DNA of 64,000 bases from Alkalibacterium sp. (GTDB lineage: Bacteria; Bacillota; Bacilli; Lactobacillales; Carnobacteriaceae_A): assembly GCA_020832185.1 (NCBI GenBank), contig JAFIFE010000023.1:1-64000 (forward strand), given 5' to 3'. Position numbers and translations under genes: made by a program. Shown here piece by piece: positions 28,108 through 36,898 of the stretch; the first letter of the stretch is position 1, and each line of letters begins with the position of its first letter. The notes beneath the pieces were generated by a model. That model saw only the letters and a list, made by a program, of their open reading frames with translations, had not been told where the DNA came from and searched no databases.

Positions 28108-29328
28108 ATGAAACTGACATGTTTAGTCATTGCCGATGATTTCACCGGTGCAAATGACACAGGGGTTCAAATGAAGAATAGAGGACTGCCGGTCCAGGTG
28201 AATGTCAATCCATCGACCGTACAGCCGGACCATTCTGTTGTATTAGATACCGAAACAAGGCACAGTAACTCAAAAGAAGCGTATGAAAAAGTTAGACATG
28301 TAACGCGCTCACTTTTAAGAGAGCATTCATATGATTTAGTCTATAAAAAAATGGACTCCACTTTGAGAGGGAATGTGACCGAAGAAATTAGAGCAGTAGC
28401 TGAAGTATACCAGCCTGATAGACTTATTTTTGCACCGGCCTTTCCGGAAATACAGCGGACAACAGTAGACGGCGTCCAGCTCATTAAAGGGGTGCCGTTG
28501 TTGGAGACAGAATTTGCCAGAGATCCCCTGAGTCCGGTCAAAGTTCAGAATATCAGAGAACTGATGGATGAGTTATGTGAAAAAGAAGTGGCCCATCATA
28601 CGTGTGAAGACATAGAAAAGGGATGGATAGACTTAACCCACATTAAGTGTCATACATTCGACAGTCAAACACATGAGCACCTAGTAGCAGTCGTGCGCTC
28701 AGTGATCTATACAAGAGAAAAAATTCTTTGGGTGGGGTCTGCGGGTTTAGCGCATGCCTTATTCGATGTCCTGCTGCCCACTAAACCTTCTTTAGCTGTG
28801 CTGGGAAGCATAAGTGAGGTGTCGTTAAAGCAATTGAAGGTTGCTGAAGAAAAAGACGTACAGATTTATAAGTTGAACGTGGAAGATCTGGGACAAACCA
28901 GTGATTCCAGCAGCTTTTCAACTGACATTATTAGCCTATTGAATACGGGGAAAGATGTAATTTTGACGGCAGCTAAAACAAAAGAAGATTATAGACAGAC
29001 CATTGCTTTTGGCAAATCGATGGGGTATTCAGAAAGTCAATGCAGTCACTATATCCAGCAGATACTGGCAAAGATCACCCGAGAGGTCCTGGCACAGACT
29101 CACGTATCCGGACTTTTCCTGACGGGGGGAGCAACTGCCATTTCGGTCATGGAAACACTGGAATCAACAAGTGTAACGATCAAAGAGGAACTGTCTACAG
29201 GAATGGTGCGTTCTGAACTGAATGACGGCTTGTTCAAAGGCCTGTCAATTATTACTAAAGCCGGTGCCTTTGGACATGAGGAAGACATCGTCTATGCGTT
29301 AAAAAAACTGAAGGAAGTGTCACTATGA
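28108..29328 (+). CDS. Four-carbon acid sugar kinase (DUF1537, OtnK/DtnK-like)
   Basis: A 406-residue acid-sugar kinase. Family members phosphorylate D-threonate, D-erythronate or 3-oxo-tetronates at C4 with ATP. The N-terminal sugar-binding domain begins VIADDFTGANDTGVQ, and VYKKMDSTLRGN is the conserved second block. The C-terminal nucleotide domain carries LFLTGGATA and GAFGHE. ATG 28102 abuts the GAAGGGAG site, so ATG 28108 is preferred. It overlaps pdxA2 by four bases (ATGA), which suggests the D-threonate/D-erythronate route in which the product is oxidised directly. Confidence 0.9.
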   Translation: MKLTCLVIADDFTGANDTGVQMKNRGLPVQVNVNPSTVQPDHSVVLDTETRHSNSKEAYEKVRHVTRSLLREHSYDLVYKKMDSTLRGNVTEEIRAVAEVYQPDRLIFAPAFPEIQRTTVDGVQLIKGVPLLETEFARDPLSPVKVQNIRELMDELCEKEVAHHTCEDIEKGWIDLTHIKCHTFDSQTHEHLVAVVRSVIYTREKILWVGSAGLAHALFDVLLPTKPSLAVLGSISEVSLKQLKVAEEKDVQIYKLNVEDLGQTSDSSSFSTDIISLLNTGKDVILTAAKTKEDYRQTIAFGKSMGYSESQCSHYIQQILAKITREVLAQTHVSGLFLTGGATAISVMETLESTSVTIKEELSTGMVRSELNDGLFKGLSIITKAGAFGHEEDIVYALKKLKEVSL

Positions 29329-30284
29329 GACCAAAAGCTATGACTATGGGAGATCCAGCGGGGATCGGACCCGAAATATGTTTGAAAGCTCTGATTGCCG
29401 ATGACTCGTATCGGGAGAGTACACTGATTATTGGGAGTGAGTCAATCGTGAGTAATTACTCGGATCTCATTAATAATACTATTCCCCTGGCGTTTATCTC
29501 AGAACCTGAAGCCTTTGAAAAAGGCAAAATAAATGTAATCAGTTTACCTTTAGGTAATTGTGAGATTGGAAAAGTATCAGCTGCCGGAGGAGATGCTGCA
29601 TACCGATATGTAGAGACCGCCATCGCCTACGCAATGGAAGGTCGAGTTGGTGCAGTGATTACCGGTCCGCTTAATAAAGAAGCGCTCCATATGGGGGGAC
29701 ACCCTTATGACGGACACACGGAGATATTCGCTGAATTGACCCATACTAAAAAGGTCACCATGATGCTGTGGTCTGAGAAGCTGTCAGTTGTTCATGTTTC
29801 CACGCATGTTTCCTTAAGGCAGGCATGTGACCTTGTAAAAAAGGAGCGTATTCTGGATTGTATTACGCTAGCTGATGAAACGCTCAAACGAATGGGAATA
29901 GCTGAACCGAAAATTGCAGTTGCCGGCTTGAATCCTCATAGTGGAGAATCCGGTTTGTTTGGGGAAGAAGACAGGACTGAAATCAGGCCGGCTGTAGAAG
30001 AGGCCGTCAAACTTGACTTCAACGCGGTCGGACCTTTACCTCCAGACACCGTCTATCTTCAGGCATCAAAAGGCAAGTATGACTGCGTTGTGGCGATGTA
30101 TCATGATCAGGGCCATATCCCGATGAAGCTGCTGGCTTTTGACAGTGGGGTGAATGTGACTTTAGGCTTGCCGATCATTCGCACATCGGTCGATCACGGG
30201 ACGGCTTTTGACATTGCAGGCAAAGGACTGGCCAGCGAAGAAAGTATGCTGGCGGCATTAGAAGTAAGCAAACGACTCACGTAA
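29325..30284 (+). CDS. pdxA2: 4-phospho-D-threonate/D-erythronate dehydrogenase (PdxA2)
   Basis: A 319-residue PdxA-family NAD-dependent oxidative decarboxylase. Motifs are TMGDPAGIGPEI, YDGHTEIFAEL (metal histidine), SVDHGTAFDIAGKG and YHDQGHIPMK. PdxA proper acts in pyridoxal phosphate synthesis, but the four-base overlap with a DUF1537 kinase marks the PdxA2 branch, which turns 4-phospho-D-threonate or -erythronate into DHAP and CO2. It is cytoplasmic and in one operon with the kinase and a GH5 gene. Confidence 0.88.
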   Translation: MRPKAMTMGDPAGIGPEICLKALIADDSYRESTLIIGSESIVSNYSDLINNTIPLAFISEPEAFEKGKINVISLPLGNCEIGKVSAAGGDAAYRYVETAIAYAMEGRVGAVITGPLNKEALHMGGHPYDGHTEIFAELTHTKKVTMMLWSEKLSVVHVSTHVSLRQACDLVKKERILDCITLADETLKRMGIAEPKIAVAGLNPHSGESGLFGEEDRTEIRPAVEEAVKLDFNAVGPLPPDTVYLQASKGKYDCVVAMYHDQGHIPMKLLAFDSGVNVTLGLPIIRTSVDHGTAFDIAGKGLASEESMLAALEVSKRLT

Positions 30285-30299
30285 AAATGGAGGATGAAA

Positions 30300-31778
30300 A
30301 TGAAACAGTTAAGCGTACAGGGAAACCAGATCGTCACAGAAGAGGGAACGCCCATTTACTTAAAAGGGGTCAATATTGGGGGCTGGCTGAATATGGAAGA
30401 TTTTATCAATGGCTATCCCGGGTCTGAGCAAAGTTTGAGAAAACTGATGACTGATGAGATCGGAGAAGAAAAAAGTCAGGTATTTTTTGACTCTCTTCAC
30501 CATCACTTTTTTAATGAAGAGGATCTTGCCTTTATCACCTCTTTAGGACTCAATACGATAAGACTACCATTGAATTACCGTCAGTTTGAAGACGATCTGG
30601 ACCCTTTTACCTATAAAGAAGAGGGATTTGAAAAAGTGGATGCCTTTCTGGACCTATGTGAAAAATACAACGTATATGTCATCCTGGATATGCACGCCGT
30701 ACAAGGTTTTCAAAACACACATTGGCATTCTGACAATAACAGCCGAAACAGCTTTTTCTGGCGGGAGAAGCATTATCAGGAACGCTTTATAAACCTGTGG
30801 AAAGCCATAGCCGAACGCTATAAAGGGCGTTCAGTGATAGCGGGTTATGATTTGATGAATGAACCAGCTGTCAATACGCCTTATGGAGACTATCCACATA
30901 CTTATTTTGACCAGTACAAACCGGACTGGTCAGTCATCAATGAACTTTATAAAACAACTGTTGAAGCAATAAGGGAAGTCGATCCTGACCACATTATTAT
31001 TCTGGAAGGGGACTTATATTCTCGATTATTCGAAGGACTGGATGCTCCTTTTACTCACAATCTGGTGTACAGCAGTCATAACTATACCGCCGCAGGGTTT
31101 GGACCAGGGAAATATCCGGGAACGATCACGCCTAGAAACCTGAATACAGAAAGCGGAGATTTTGCCGGTGACCAGCAGCAGAACTATTGGGACTACGAGA
31201 GGCAGATCAAGGAATTTGAACAACATGAAGGCCCGCAGTATGCAGCTGAACATAACGTTCCGTTGATCGTTACAGAATTCGGATCGGTCTATAACGGCCC
31301 TGTAGATGAAGTGGAAGACCGGTTGAGGGCCCTGAAAGACCAGCTTGCTGTTTTTAAAGACCATAATACCCACTGGACCCTATGGACGTATAAAGATGTG
31401 GGAGTCATGGGACTGGCGATGCTGGATGACCAGTCGCCCTATATGAAACGCATCGAAAAAGTGATCAGGTTAAAAGAAACGTTAAATACAGACGACTGGA
31501 TGAAATGGCTGCCCGGGTATGAAGCGAAAGACTTACTGAAAGAGTTGGCGGTGTGTCTTGTTCAAACAATCGACGATGAGTCAATGGGTCAGTCCTCCGT
31601 GATTCAATCATTAACGCAGGCTGTGCTGACGAACTATGTAGCCACGCTGATTCAACCTGTTTACGTGAATCGGTTTAAAGACCTTTCGTCAGAAGACATT
31701 GAGTCCCTGCTTTCGTCATTTGCATTTGAAAACTGCAAAGTAAATCACAGACTCGCCGACGTGCTTAAAAATAGTTAA
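30300..31778 (+). CDS. Glycoside hydrolase family 5 (cellulase-like), cytoplasmic
   Basis: A 492-residue GH5 enzyme. Barrel motifs are GVNIGGWLNMEDF, LNTIRLPLNYRQF, VILDMHAVQG, YDLMNEPAV (acid/base glutamate), YSSHNY and LIVTEFGSV (nucleophile glutamate). Residues past about 400 form an extra helical domain without a recognised family. No signal peptide, so it acts on imported oligosaccharides or glycosides. TGGAGG abuts ATG 30294, so ATG 30300 is preferred. Its place 15 bases after pdxA2 is unusual and suggests it releases an acid sugar or its precursor from a glycoside; this is inference. Confidence 0.85.
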   Translation: MKQLSVQGNQIVTEEGTPIYLKGVNIGGWLNMEDFINGYPGSEQSLRKLMTDEIGEEKSQVFFDSLHHHFFNEEDLAFITSLGLNTIRLPLNYRQFEDDLDPFTYKEEGFEKVDAFLDLCEKYNVYVILDMHAVQGFQNTHWHSDNNSRNSFFWREKHYQERFINLWKAIAERYKGRSVIAGYDLMNEPAVNTPYGDYPHTYFDQYKPDWSVINELYKTTVEAIREVDPDHIIILEGDLYSRLFEGLDAPFTHNLVYSSHNYTAAGFGPGKYPGTITPRNLNTESGDFAGDQQQNYWDYERQIKEFEQHEGPQYAAEHNVPLIVTEFGSVYNGPVDEVEDRLRALKDQLAVFKDHNTHWTLWTYKDVGVMGLAMLDDQSPYMKRIEKVIRLKETLNTDDWMKWLPGYEAKDLLKELAVCLVQTIDDESMGQSSVIQSLTQAVLTNYVATLIQPVYVNRFKDLSSEDIESLLSSFAFENCKVNHRLADVLKNS

Positions 31779-31802
31779 GTTACTGATCTCAAGTGCGTTT
31801 TG

Positions 31803-31832
31803 TTATTATTTATTGTCGTTTGTTGTCATTTG
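31803..31832. promoter_or_regulatory. Phased 10-bp repeats, candidate DeoR operator
   Basis: Three adjacent 10-base units read TTATTATTTA, TTGTCGTTTG and TTGTCATTTG; the last two differ by one base and the first differs only by transitions. They end two bases before the -35 box of the isomerase-dhaKL operon. A related pair is seen upstream of rpiB, beside the deoR-type gene. Confidence 0.55.
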
Positions 31833-31834
31833 TA

Positions 31835-31863
31835 TTGACAGCGATTTCAACTATCGCTATGAT
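31835..31863 (+). promoter_or_regulatory. Sigma-A promoter of the isomerase-dhaKL operon
   Basis: TTGACA at 31835-31840 and TATGAT at 31858-31863 with a 17-base spacer, a near-consensus vegetative promoter about 105 bases before GTG 31971. Confidence 0.85.
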
Positions 31864-31970
31864 AGAGGTATAATAAGTTTACTATTTAAACAAACCACCT
31901 TTCGTTCAAAAAAGAGAGAGCTGGTAAAGATAAGTGGAATGACATACTACTGTTTTAGGAGGAAAAGAAA

Positions 31971-32801
31971 GTGACGATAAAATTTGGATGCCAAGGTTCA
32001 ACGTGGGTATTGAATTATGACATTGAAGCAGATGTGATCGATCAGTTAATGGATGATGTTCAAAATGCAGGATTTGAGGGCATTGATATTCAAGTGGCTC
32101 TGCTTGGGAAATATAAAGAGCACCCAGAACTATTGAAGGAAGAGTTGGATAGAAGAGGACTCCAGCTGGCAGCACTGACTTTACCAACCAGCTTCAAAGG
32201 TGGGGAAGAAAGCGAGAAAGAACGCAGGGATTCTGATTATTACATGGATTATCTAACACACTTCCCGGGCGCATTATTGAATGTGCCGTCACGTGTCGAG
32301 GAAAGTCGCGACAATCTTGAACAGCGACAGAAGGAAATCATCGAAGGTGCAAATAAACTAGGGCAACGCGCTAAAGAAAAAGGAGTTATTACGTCGATTC
32401 ATCCGATCTCCTATGAAACGTCTTATTTTAGATTTAAAGATGATTACGATCGATTACTTACTGGGCTGAACCCTGACTATATGGGGTACACACCTGATGT
32501 GGGTCACCTGACATTCGGGGATATTGATGCAGTGGAGCTGATAAAAGATTACCGGCCATTGATCAGACACGTCCACTTCAAAGATGCGACCTATAATAAA
32601 GAATGGAAAAAAATGGGGACCGGTGATATCGACTTTAAGGGGTGCGTACAGGCCCTGGTCGATACAGATTATGACGGATGGATCATGGTAGAAGAAGAAA
32701 CGGAACTGGCTCAAAAGGAAACACGACAAGTGATTAAAGACATTAGCGACTACGTCAATAGAGAACTGAAACCTATTATTGAAGCAGGAAAACAAGACTA
32801 G
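31971..32801 (+). CDS. Sugar-phosphate isomerase/epimerase, TIM barrel (EryH/IolE-like)
   Basis: A 276-residue AP-endonuclease-2-fold isomerase. Metal-binding residues are visible in TSIHPISYETS, YTPDVGHLTFG, RHVHFKD and WIMVEEET. Family members include tetrulose-phosphate isomerase (EryH), hydroxypyruvate isomerase and IolE; sequence alone does not decide. It is first in an operon with DhaK, DhaL and a GarR-type reductase, and an RpiB homologue lies nearby under a DeoR gene. This favours interconversion of erythrulose phosphates. AGGAGG lies eight bases before the GTG start. Confidence 0.8.
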   Translation: MTIKFGCQGSTWVLNYDIEADVIDQLMDDVQNAGFEGIDIQVALLGKYKEHPELLKEELDRRGLQLAALTLPTSFKGGEESEKERRDSDYYMDYLTHFPGALLNVPSRVEESRDNLEQRQKEIIEGANKLGQRAKEKGVITSIHPISYETSYFRFKDDYDRLLTGLNPDYMGYTPDVGHLTFGDIDAVELIKDYRPLIRHVHFKDATYNKEWKKMGTGDIDFKGCVQALVDTDYDGWIMVEEETELAQKETRQVIKDISDYVNRELKPIIEAGKQD

Positions 32802-32828
32802 ACTAAACTATATTTTAGAGGTGATCTG

Positions 32829-33824
32829 ATGAAAAAGTTAATCAATAATCCGGACAACGTTGTAGAAGAAATGATCGAGGGCTATGTAAAAGCCCATGCG
32901 TCTTCAGTGAAAATGCTGGAAAATAAACGGTCAATCGTATCGACAAAACCAACAATCGAAAATAAAGTGGGTATCCTGATCGGTGGAGGATCTGGCCATG
33001 AGCCTGCATTCCTTGGATACATTGGAGAAGGTATGGCAGATGGCGTAGCCGTTGGGAATATTTTCGCTTCTCCGCCTCCCTCTCCTATACTTGAAACAAC
33101 AAAGGCCATCGACAAAGGGGCTGGAGTGGTTTACTTATACGGCAATTATGCGGGAGATGTCATGAACTTCGGAATGGCAGCTGATCTGGCTGATATGGAA
33201 GGCATCACAGTGAAATCAGCGTTGACTTCTGATGACGTGGCGTCCGCTCCACTCGATGAAAAAGAAAAACGCAGAGGCATCGCAGGTGAGTTCTTTGTAT
33301 TCAAAACAGCTGGAGCTGCAGCAGATAAAGGATATGATATTGACGGTGTGGTCCGGATTGCAGAATTGACCAATGACAACACACGCTCGATGGGTGTTGG
33401 ATTGTCACCGTGTTACCTTCCTCAAACAGGTGAACCTAGTTTTGAGCTGGAAGATGATGAGATGGAGCTTGGATTAGGCCATCACGGTGAACCGGGGATC
33501 AAGAAAGTGCCATTGGGAACAGCTGATGAAGTGGCTGATGAACTGATGACACGCATTATGGACGAGTTGGCTATTGAAGATGAAGAAGTAGCGGTACTTG
33601 TTAACGGCCTGGGATCGACTCCACAAATGGATCTCTACATCTTGTTCCGACGTGTTGAGCAGATTTTGAGTGAGAAAGGCATCAAGATTTACCGGTCATA
33701 TGTTGGAGACTACATCACTTCTCTCGAAATGGGTGGAGCATCTATTACTATCACAAAATTAAATGACGAGCTTAAAGAGCTGATCGATCACCCAGTGGAT
33801 TGCCCGGCCTTTACTCAAAAATAG
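32829..33824 (+). CDS. dhaK: Dihydroxyacetone/erythrulose kinase subunit DhaK
   Basis: A 331-residue DhaK-type ketose kinase subunit that binds the keto-sugar as a hemiaminal on histidine. The family motifs GGGSGHEPAFLGYIGEGM and GHHGEPGI (candidate substrate histidine at residues 218-219) are intact. With DhaL it forms an ATP- or PTS-dependent kinase. No DhaM gene is adjacent, so it may be ATP-dependent or specialised, as in L-erythrulose kinases. It lies 27 bases after the isomerase and just before dhaL. Confidence 0.92.
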   Translation: MKKLINNPDNVVEEMIEGYVKAHASSVKMLENKRSIVSTKPTIENKVGILIGGGSGHEPAFLGYIGEGMADGVAVGNIFASPPPSPILETTKAIDKGAGVVYLYGNYAGDVMNFGMAADLADMEGITVKSALTSDDVASAPLDEKEKRRGIAGEFFVFKTAGAAADKGYDIDGVVRIAELTNDNTRSMGVGLSPCYLPQTGEPSFELEDDEMELGLGHHGEPGIKKVPLGTADEVADELMTRIMDELAIEDEEVAVLVNGLGSTPQMDLYILFRRVEQILSEKGIKIYRSYVGDYITSLEMGGASITITKLNDELKELIDHPVDCPAFTQK

Positions 33825-33835
33825 GAGGACTACAG

Positions 33836-34471
33836 TTGAATCTAAATGCAGATCATTTAACACGCTACCTAAAAACAGTAGTAGAAAAGATTGAAGAGGA
33901 AAAGAATTACCTCAGTGAACTGGACCGGAAACTGGGTGACGGAGATCATGGTGTGACCATGTCTATTGGATTTAATGCAGTCAATAAAAAACTGGATGAA
34001 TTAACTGACGAGAAAAAAGTGAAAACCGTTTTGACCAGTGCTGGGATGAGTTTTCTGGATGCAGTCGGATCTTCAGTCGGACCGCTTTATGCCAGTGGGT
34101 TTATTAAAGCCGGGAACGCTTTAGGGGACAAAGAAGAACTCACTGATGAGGATATCTTTTCGTTATGGACCAGTTTCGTAGATGGCGTTGAGCACCGCAG
34201 TGGCGCAAAAGTCGGAGATAAAACGATCCTGGATACGCTGATTCCCTTTAGAGAAAGTCTCAAAGAAACGAGCGATTCTGATGGGATTGTTGAGCGTTTT
34301 TCTAAAGCAGTAAAAGCTGGAAAATCAGGAATGGAAGAAACAGAAAACATGCAGTCCAATATCGGACGATCCAGTCGGTTAGGCGAACGGTCAATTGGAA
34401 CAAAAGATCCAGGGGCGACTTCAGCGTACTTGATTATCCAGACATTTTTAAGCTATATAGAGTCCTTGTAA
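33836..34471 (+). CDS. dhaL: Dihydroxyacetone/erythrulose kinase subunit DhaL
   Basis: A 211-residue DhaL, the ADP/ATP-binding helical barrel. The magnesium-aspartate motif KLGDGDHGVTMSIG and the loop SSRLGERSIGTKDPGA are present. TTG 33836 follows AGGAGG with good spacing; the in-frame codon at 33800 lies within dhaK and has no ribosome site. It partners DhaK in phosphorylating a small ketose. Confidence 0.92.
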   Translation: MNLNADHLTRYLKTVVEKIEEEKNYLSELDRKLGDGDHGVTMSIGFNAVNKKLDELTDEKKVKTVLTSAGMSFLDAVGSSVGPLYASGFIKAGNALGDKEELTDEDIFSLWTSFVDGVEHRSGAKVGDKTILDTLIPFRESLKETSDSDGIVERFSKAVKAGKSGMEETENMQSNIGRSSRLGERSIGTKDPGATSAYLIIQTFLSYIESL

Positions 34472-34509
34472 AGCGCACTGCATATAAGGAATAAAACGGA
34501 GGTCATCTA

Positions 34510-35400
34510 ATGAAGAACGTAGGATTTATAGGATTAGGCATAATGGGAAAACCAATGGCGATGAATTTACTCAAAGCGGGTTACTCTCTTTATGTAAAGG
34601 ATGTCAATGAAACAGCAGTAAAAGAAGTAAGTGAGCAGGGAGCTGTCGCGTGCACAACTTATGAAGAAATGACTGAAAAGTGTGAGGTCATCATTCTTAT
34701 GCTTCCTGATGGGAAAATAGTCATGAATGTATTGTTTGGTCCGGACGGTTTATCAACCCACTTGAGTGCCGATTCCTTAGTCATCGACATGAGCTCGATT
34801 TCTCCAGTGGAAACGAAACTCTTTGCTGAAAAACTGGCCGTAAATAACGTAGCACTGGTTGATGCGCCGGTAAGTGGGGGAGAACCTAAAGCAATTGATG
34901 GGTCTATGGCAATCATGGCTGGTGGGACAGATAGAGACTTTGCACGTGCCCTTCCTTATTTTGAAGTCATGGGCGGCAATGTCGTGCATATGGGAGATGT
35001 CGGTACAGGGTCAGCAACTAAACTGGTCAATCAGATCATGGTCAGTGTTCATTTAGGCGCATTATCTGAAGCAGCCATATTTGCTAGCAAGTCTGGTATC
35101 GATTTGAATAAAATGTACGAAGCCATCAGTAATGGGTTGGCTGGTAGTGCAGTCATGGATGCTAAGATTCCGATGATCGTGAACCGTGATTTTGAACCGG
35201 GCGGCAAACTGTCGACCAATTTTAAGGATTTGAGAAACATCAAAGATGCCGCAAATGCGTTAAATGTTCCATTACCTTTGACGTCGATGGTTGAAGAGCT
35301 TTTCAGAGGTCAAATTGCAAACGGCAATGGAAACAAAGATCACTCCTATATCTTGAATTATTATGAACAGACAGCCAATCACACAATCAGGCACGACTAA
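34510..35400 (+). CDS. Beta-hydroxyacid dehydrogenase (GarR/LtnD-like)
   Basis: A 296-residue 2-hydroxy-3-oxopropionate-reductase-type enzyme. The Rossmann loop GFIGLGIMGKPMAMNLLKAG, the substrate loop DAPVSGGEPKAI and the catalytic lysine block GSATKLVNQIM are visible. Family members include tartronate-semialdehyde reductase GarR and L-threonate dehydrogenase LtnD. In a tetrulose/tetronate setting, a four-carbon acid or aldehyde substrate is plausible. GGAGG precedes ATG 34510; a terminator follows. Confidence 0.85.
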   Translation: MKNVGFIGLGIMGKPMAMNLLKAGYSLYVKDVNETAVKEVSEQGAVACTTYEEMTEKCEVIILMLPDGKIVMNVLFGPDGLSTHLSADSLVIDMSSISPVETKLFAEKLAVNNVALVDAPVSGGEPKAIDGSMAIMAGGTDRDFARALPYFEVMGGNVVHMGDVGTGSATKLVNQIMVSVHLGALSEAAIFASKSGIDLNKMYEAISNGLAGSAVMDAKIPMIVNRDFEPGGKLSTNFKDLRNIKDAANALNVPLPLTSMVEELFRGQIANGNGNKDHSYILNYYEQTANHTIRHD

Positions 35401-35416
35401 ACAGGTGGACACAAAA

Positions 35417-35449
35417 AGAAGACAGCAGACACCCGCTGTCTTCTCTTTT
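35417..35449. terminator. Terminator after the dhaKL operon
   Basis: AGAAGACAGC pairs perfectly with GCTGTCTTCT around an eight-base loop and is followed by CTTTTAT. It sits between the plus-strand reductase and the convergent deoR-type gene. Confidence 0.85.
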
Positions 35450-35467
35450 ATAAAGAAACCCCCGTGT

Positions 35468-36241
35468 CTAAATCAGGTGAAGACCGTGGTCAATATACTG
35501 ACGTTTAACTGTCTCATCTATTTCCTTCATGTTAGTTATAAATAAATCGATCTCTTCTGCAGAAGCGAAAGAAGCAATGGAGCTTTTCTCTAACTTGGAG
35601 CTGTCGATCAAAGCGTAAACCTGTTTAGCTTCCTGGACCATTTTCCGTTTTAATTCGACTTCATATAAATTAAAATCGGTCAGTCCATCAGCAAGGCTGA
35701 ATGCATGAGCAGATAAAAAGGCCATATCGATATTCACTGACTCAAGAATGGTGCTGCCTAAGATGCCTTCAATGGCATTGGACGTTCCCTTAACGACCCC
35801 ACCAATAATAAGAGTGGTGATAGTGGGATTGGTTTTAAGCAGATTAACATTGTTTAACCCATTGGTCAAAATCATCAGCCTTAATGGCGACTCATTAATA
35901 AGCAGGGCTAATTCATAGGCTGTTGAACTTGCATCAAGCACGATGCAGCTGTCATTTTTAATACGGTTAAACGCTTTTTCGGCGATTTCGACTTTGTATG
36001 AGTGATTCTCTTTTTTTCTGGACTGAAAATTTTCTTCGATTTTAGGTTTGACAGGAGCATGTTGTATCACAGTAGCCCCTCCATGTGTGCGTATAAGGAC
36101 CTTCTTTTCGTTTAAGTAGTTTAAATCCGACCTGATCGTAGCAGGAGAGAACTGTAATAGCGAGGTTAGTTCATTGACAGTCACTGACCCTTGATCATTT
36201 AATATATCCAGTATTTTTTTATGTCTGTCTTCTGTAAACAT
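35468..36241 (-). CDS. DeoR-family transcriptional repressor
   Basis: A 257-residue DeoR regulator: N-terminal winged helix-turn-helix (RHKKILDILNDQGSVTVNEL, FSPATIRSDLNYL), then a sugar-phosphate-binding domain (VLDASSTAYELALLI, LIIGGVV). AGGAGG on the minus strand supports the start at 36241. It diverges from rpiB and lies directly downstream of the dhaKL operon on the other strand. Repeats of the DeoR type are found at both promoters, so it probably represses both, with a tetrulose phosphate as inducer. A TATAAT box at about 36290 on the minus strand may be its -10. Confidence 0.9.
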   Translation of the reverse strand: MFTEDRHKKILDILNDQGSVTVNELTSLLQFSPATIRSDLNYLNEKKVLIRTHGGATVIQHAPVKPKIEENFQSRKKENHSYKVEIAEKAFNRIKNDSCIVLDASSTAYELALLINESPLRLMILTNGLNNVNLLKTNPTITTLIIGGVVKGTSNAIEGILGSTILESVNIDMAFLSAHAFSLADGLTDFNLYEVELKRKMVQEAKQVYALIDSSKLEKSSIASFASAEEIDLFITNMKEIDETVKRQYIDHGLHLI

Positions 36242-36365
36242 GGCAGTTTTCCTCCTAACGCAAAGAAACATATAGTATACCCATTATATCGCATTTCTTG
36301 AGGAAAATAAACGAAGGCGATGAACTAGAGTAGTGCAATCGATTATAAACACACTAATGTGCAAA

Positions 36366-36385
36366 AAACTGACAAAAACTAACAA
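36366..36385. promoter_or_regulatory. Paired 10-bp repeats upstream of rpiB, candidate DeoR operator
   Basis: Two adjacent 10-base units AAACTGACAA and AAACTAACAA; their reverse complement TTGTYAGTTT resembles the TTGTCRTTTG units at 31813-31832. They lie 22 bases before ATG 36407, in the divergent deoR-rpiB region. Confidence 0.5.
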
Positions 36386-36406
36386 CAAAAGAAAAGGATG
36401 ATAAAC

Positions 36407-36874
36407 ATGTTAATCGGTATCGGTGCAGATCACAATGCGTTTAAAGCAAAAGAAGAATTGAAAAAATATATTGAAACATTAGGACATGAAGTGAAAGACT
36501 ATGGCTGTTACTCGGCTGACGATGTGGACTATCCGGGCATCGCTTTTAAAACTGCTGAAGGTGTAAAGAATGAAGAAGTGGAGCGAGGCATCCTTATCTG
36601 CGGAACAGGAGTAGGAATGGCTATTTCAGCGAATAAAATAAAAGGCATTCGTGCTGCTCAAGTTCATGACCCTTTTTCTGCAGAACGTGCACAGTTAAGT
36701 AATAACGCTCAGGTCATAACTTTTGGCTCTAAAGTCATTGGGGTCGATGTGATGAAACTATTGACGAAAGAGTATTTGTCGCACACATTCCAGGGAGGCA
36801 ATTCGGAACGCAAAGTGCAGCAGATTATTGATAAGGAACAGAGTGCTGACTTAGATAGCAGTCAATCGTGTTAA
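36407..36874 (+). CDS. RpiB/LacAB-family sugar-phosphate isomerase (EryI-like)
   Basis: A 155-residue RpiB-type isomerase. Motifs are IGIGADHNAFKAKEEL, VDYPGIAF and ICGTGVGMAISANKIKGIRA with the catalytic cysteine. RpiB proper interconverts ribose- and ribulose-5-phosphate; the EryI branch converts D-erythrulose 4-phosphate to erythrose 4-phosphate. The dhaKL/TIM-isomerase/DeoR setting favours the second. AAAAGG with nine-base spacing supports ATG 36407 over 36398. A strong terminator follows. Confidence 0.85.
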   Translation: MLIGIGADHNAFKAKEELKKYIETLGHEVKDYGCYSADDVDYPGIAFKTAEGVKNEEVERGILICGTGVGMAISANKIKGIRAAQVHDPFSAERAQLSNNAQVITFGSKVIGVDVMKLLTKEYLSHTFQGGNSERKVQQIIDKEQSADLDSSQSC

Positions 36875-36898
36875 AATGTTTAAAATAATGTACGAAGT

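Noticed and set aside
31026-31373. Minus-strand 115-codon frame in the GH5 gene
   Set aside because: Shadow of the GH5 frame, with no ribosome site or family match.
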